Assembly: GCF_002091475.1 (NCBI RefSeq)
Contig: NZ_BCTR01000033.1
Location: forward strand, 23,952 to 87,951
Direction of reading: 5' to 3'
DNA from: Sphingomonas azotifigens NBRC 15497
GTDB lineage: Bacteria > Pseudomonadota > Alphaproteobacteria > Sphingomonadales > Sphingomonadaceae
Length of the DNA: 64,000 nucleotides
How positions within the stretch are numbered: position 1 is the stretch's first letter; every line of letters begins with the position of its first letter. Below are positions 61,502 to 64,000 of this stretch, piece by piece. The notes below the pieces were generated by a model. The model did no database searches. It saw only the letters and a program-made list of their open reading frames with translations, and had not been told where the DNA came from. A program made the position numbers and the translations under genes.

Positions 61502-63352
61502 ATGCTCAAGCGCTTCCAGAACCTTCCGCTCGCCACCAAGACGACGTTTCTTGCCGTCGCGGGCCTGGCGCTGCTGGCGATCGCCACCTTCTTCGTCGCC
61601 GATCGCGCGCTGACGCAACAGGCGGCCAAAACCGCAGCGGAGCGGCAGGAAATGAACATGCGCGTCGCCTGGCAGGTGCTCCGCGGCTATGGCAGCGACT
61701 TCCGGGTGGAGGGCGACGACCTCTATGTCGGCAGCCACAAGCTCAACAACTGGGACGAACCGGTCGACGAAGTGAAGCGGCTGGTGGGCGGCACCGCCAC
61801 CGTCTTCCGCGGCGACATGCGCGTGGCCACCAACGTCACCAAGCCCGACGGCAGCCGCGCGGTGGGCACCCCGCTCGCCCGCAACGCTGCCTATGAGACG
61901 GTGCTGGGCAAGGGCCAGCCCTATCGCGGCACCGCCGACATTCTCGGCAAGCCCTTCTTCACCGCCTATGATCCGATCAAGGACGCGTCGGGCAAGACGA
62001 TCGGCATCCTGTTCGTCGGCATCCCCGAAAGCGATGTGATGGGCGCGATCGGGAGCGCCCGCTGGATGCTGGCGCTGTCGGCCGCATTGATCTCGCTGGC
62101 GGTGGCGGCCTCGGCCTGGTTCGGCGGCAACGCGATGTTCGGCCCGCTTGTCCAGATGACGGCAGCGATGCGGGCGCTGGCCGCCGGCAAGGTCGATGTC
62201 GCCATCCCCGCCCGCCACGCCACCGACGAGATCGGCGCCATGGCCGAAGCGCTCCAGCATTTCCGAACGTCCGAGATCGCCCGCCAGCAAGCGGAGGCGC
62301 GCGACCGGGAAGCCGAAGCGGCGCGCGAACACGCCATGGACGTGCTGGGCAGCGCGCTCGCCAAGGTCGCCGGCGGCGATCTGACCGCGGACATCGGCAG
62401 CGACTTTCCCGCCGATTACGAAAAGCTGGCGACGCATTTCCGCGCTGCGATCGGCGGCCTGCGCGAGCTGATCGGTGCCGTTCTCGAGGGCACCGCCTCG
62501 ATCCGCACCGGCTCGCACGAAATCGCCAGCGCCTCGGAGGATCTCGCGCGCCGTACCGAGGCCAATGCGGCGAGCCTCGAAGAGACCGCTGCCGCGATCA
62601 CCCAGATGAACCAGCGCATCGACGCCACCGCGACCGCCGCCGGCGTGACCGTCGAACGCGCCGATCAGGCGATCGGCGTCGTCGGATCGGGCCGCAGCAC
62701 GGCCGACGAGGCGGTGCAGGCGATGCTCCGGGTATCCGATAGCGCCAAGGGCATCGACAGCGTCATCGAAGGGCTCGATAAGATCGCCTTCCAGACCCGC
62801 GTGCTCGCGATGAACGCCGCGGTCGAGGCAGGGCGTGCGGGCGAGGCCGGTCGCGGCTTCGCGGTGGTCGCCGATCTGGTCTCGGCGCTTGCCATGCGCG
62901 CCGAGGAAGAGGCCAAGCGCGCCCGCGACCAGCTCACCGTCACCCAGTCCGAGGTCGTGGTGGCGCGAGGCGCGGTCGAGCGCGTCGATCACGCGCTGGC
63001 GGCCATCGTCGATACCGTGGGCGAGGTGCACAATCTTCTTGGCGGGATGGCCGCGGACAATCGCGCCCAGTCCGCCGCGATCCGCGAGATCAGCACCGCG
63101 ATCACCGACATGGACCGCGCGACGCAGCAAAACGCCGCGATGGTCGAACAGACCTCGGCAGCCGCCCGGCAGCTCACCGACCAAGTCGCCCGCCTCGACG
63201 CCCATGCCGCCACCTTTCGAACCGGCGGCGATGTCGGGCCGCTCCAAACGCCGCGGCTGCGCAGCCCGGCACGGACGGAACCGGTGGCTACGACGACGCG
63301 TGCGGTGCCCGTGCAGGCACTTGCCGACGGCGACGACTGGGCCAGCTTCTAA
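61502..63352 (+). CDS. Methyl-accepting chemotaxis protein, Cache-type sensor
   Basis: 616-residue chemoreceptor. TM1 about residues 12-33, a periplasmic Cache_3/Cache_2-like domain (GTATVFRGDMRVATNVTKPDGSRAVGTPLA…ILFVGIPESDV), TM2 about 185-208, HAMP, then the signalling hairpin KIAFQTRVLAMNAAVEAGRA with the same altered tip as the receptor at 26573. The C-terminus ends DDWASF, like a CheR-tether pentapeptide. Cache domains usually bind small metabolites. A TATAAT sequence is at 61433-61438, but no good -35 is seen. Confidence 0.94.
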   Translation: MLKRFQNLPLATKTTFLAVAGLALLAIATFFVADRALTQQAAKTAAERQEMNMRVAWQVLRGYGSDFRVEGDDLYVGSHKLNNWDEPVDEVKRLVGGTATVFRGDMRVATNVTKPDGSRAVGTPLARNAAYETVLGKGQPYRGTADILGKPFFTAYDPIKDASGKTIGILFVGIPESDVMGAIGSARWMLALSAALISLAVAASAWFGGNAMFGPLVQMTAAMRALAAGKVDVAIPARHATDEIGAMAEALQHFRTSEIARQQAEARDREAEAAREHAMDVLGSALAKVAGGDLTADIGSDFPADYEKLATHFRAAIGGLRELIGAVLEGTASIRTGSHEIASASEDLARRTEANAASLEETAAAITQMNQRIDATATAAGVTVERADQAIGVVGSGRSTADEAVQAMLRVSDSAKGIDSVIEGLDKIAFQTRVLAMNAAVEAGRAGEAGRGFAVVADLVSALAMRAEEEAKRARDQLTVTQSEVVVARGAVERVDHALAAIVDTVGEVHNLLGGMAADNRAQSAAIREISTAITDMDRATQQNAAMVEQTSAAARQLTDQVARLDAHAATFRTGGDVGPLQTPRLRSPARTEPVATTTRAVPVQALADGDDWASF

Positions 63353-63391
63353 GGACGATCGCCGTCTGGCGCACACATGCCGCCAAAAGGA

Positions 63392-63424
63392 AAAGCGCGC
63401 CGGGATGATCCGGACGCGCTTTCA
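63392..63424. terminator. Bidirectional terminator between convergent genes
   Basis: A 12-bp stem with one bulged A (AAAGCGCGCCGG paired with CCGG-A-CGCGCTTT) and a 6-nt loop. The minus strand continues CTTTTCCTTTTGG, so it serves the TPR gene well; on the plus strand it follows the chemoreceptor by 40 bp with a short CTTTC tail. Confidence 0.65.
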
Positions 63425-63483
63425 CCTGGACTTCACGAGGTTCGCGGGAGCGGAAGGGCCGTGCCGGTCCGCTCCGGCCGCGA

Positions 63484-63840
63484 TCAGCGCGACGCCATGC
63501 GCTGGCGCTGGTTGAGATAGCGCAGTCCAGCATGCGCGATCGCGTGCGATCCTGCCGTGCGCTCGGTGGAAACCGTCATCGGGACTTCGTCTTTCTGGAG
63601 CACCTGCTCGTACAGTGAACGCGCCCGATCGATTCGGCCGGTCGCGTAATAGACGGCGGCGAGGTTCAGCTGCACTTCCGGACGCTGGTCGAACCGCATC
63701 TGGGCCAGCAGCTTCTGCTCTGCCTTGGCATAGGCACCGCTCATAATGTCCTTGGCCGCGAGGCTGTTATCCTGCGCAGCCGCCGGCGCGGCCAGGGACA
63801 GCAGCGCAACCGCGGCCGCAACGACAAGTTTGATCGACAT
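63484..63840 (-). CDS. Exported TPR-like hypothetical protein
   Basis: 118 residues. Signal peptide MSIKLVVAAAVALLSLAAPAAAQ, then about two tetratricopeptide-like repeats: AKAEQKLLAQMRFDQRPEVQLNLAAVYYATGRIDRARSLYEQVLQKDE. The tail is basic. Such short TPR proteins bind partner proteins in the periplasm; the partner is unknown. AGGAGA precedes the ATG. Convergent with the chemoreceptor gene. Confidence 0.82.
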   Translation of the reverse strand: MSIKLVVAAAVALLSLAAPAAAQDNSLAAKDIMSGAYAKAEQKLLAQMRFDQRPEVQLNLAAVYYATGRIDRARSLYEQVLQKDEVPMTVSTERTAGSHAIAHAGLRYLNQRQRMASR

Positions 63841-64000
63841 ATCGTTCTCCTCTCACATGTTACACCAAGGCGTCATTTATGTTACACTTGGATGACATAT
63901 GAGTGACATATTGAAGTCAGGTCGGCAACCCTGCATTTTCGCCTAGGTTCGGTACGGATTCATACAAACCTGCACGGAGAAGAACCTATCTTCGTCCTCC

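Noticed and set aside
61499..63376. 625-codon open frame antisense to the chemoreceptor
   Set aside because: It mirrors the real receptor gene; composition is His/Arg/Gly-rich with no motif or ribosome-binding site.
1..64000. tRNA, rRNA, CRISPR arrays, prophage or attachment sites
   Set aside because: No cloverleaf, rRNA segment, spaced direct-repeat array, integrase or phage structural gene was seen on either strand.

Overview
The window is GC-rich chromosomal DNA from an alphaproteobacterium, most likely Sphingomonas or a close relative in the Sphingomonadaceae. This rests on the fab cluster next to rpsF-rpsR-rplI, a DUF1465/RcdA protein beside YdcH-type proteins, a DksA with a degenerate zinc finger, a PEP-CTERM protein with the sphingomonad PEPATW-MMIAG signature, and frequent ATGA/GTGA gene overlaps. 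No rRNA, tRNA, CRISPR array or prophage was seen. The only complete mobile element is one ISAs1-family insertion sequence.

Layout. 1-3106 (minus): type II fatty-acid synthesis, fabD-fabG-(secreted hypothetical)-acpP-fabF, with fabF cut by the window edge. 3377-5336: a PEP-CTERM protein, then rpsF-rpsR-rplI. 5537-9698: Kup potassium transporter, then a SulP anion transporter coupled to a beta-carbonic anhydrase. 9800-12450: an OmpR/EnvZ-type two-component pair and a divergent unknown gene, with a CRP-like palindrome between them. 12500-19005: a cobalamin riboswitch and a tightly overlapping seven-gene operon for late cobalamin assembly and salvage. 19051-24113: a MarR-controlled FUSC/DUF1656/HlyD/NodT efflux operon. 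24124-28429: pncB, a DUF2332 protein and a CHASE3-type chemoreceptor. 28964-33330: a small membrane protein, an aminotransferase, and the methionine salvage operon mtnB-mtnD-mtnC-mtnA. 33593-37730: an L,D-transpeptidase-like lipoprotein, the ISAs1 element inserted into a MITE-like repeat, and NAD synthetase. 37737-43015: a hybrid histidine kinase with an ethylene-receptor-type membrane domain, then mobA-fdhD divergent from a YdeP-like molybdopterin oxidoreductase. 43119-49665: a GH3 glycosidase, a Gfo/Idh/MocA oxidoreductase, a diguanylate cyclase-GAF pair and an altronate dehydratase-family enzyme. 49793-57236: small proteins, a gamma-carbonic anhydrase-like protein, a nitronate monooxygenase-like protein, RcdA, two YdcH proteins, PilZ, DksA, a host-attachment-family protein, serS-surE, and a DUF486 protein. 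57311-64000: a REP-like hairpin repeat, a SIMPL protein whose ribosome-binding site lies in a hairpin, an M2 dipeptidase, an alpha/beta hydrolase with a GFA-family protein, a Cache-domain chemoreceptor and a TPR protein.

The most notable item is the hybrid kinase at 37737-39338. Its N-terminus reproduces the ethylene/copper-binding transmembrane module of plant ETR1, including the Cys and His copper ligands. It lies about 4.4 kb from the methionine salvage operon. That pathway's last intermediate, 2-keto-4-methylthiobutyrate, is a known chemical source of ethylene, but a functional link is only inference. Other items worth attention are the IS inserted into a palindromic repeat with an exact 10-bp duplication, two chemoreceptors with an altered signalling tip, and several palindromic operator candidates.
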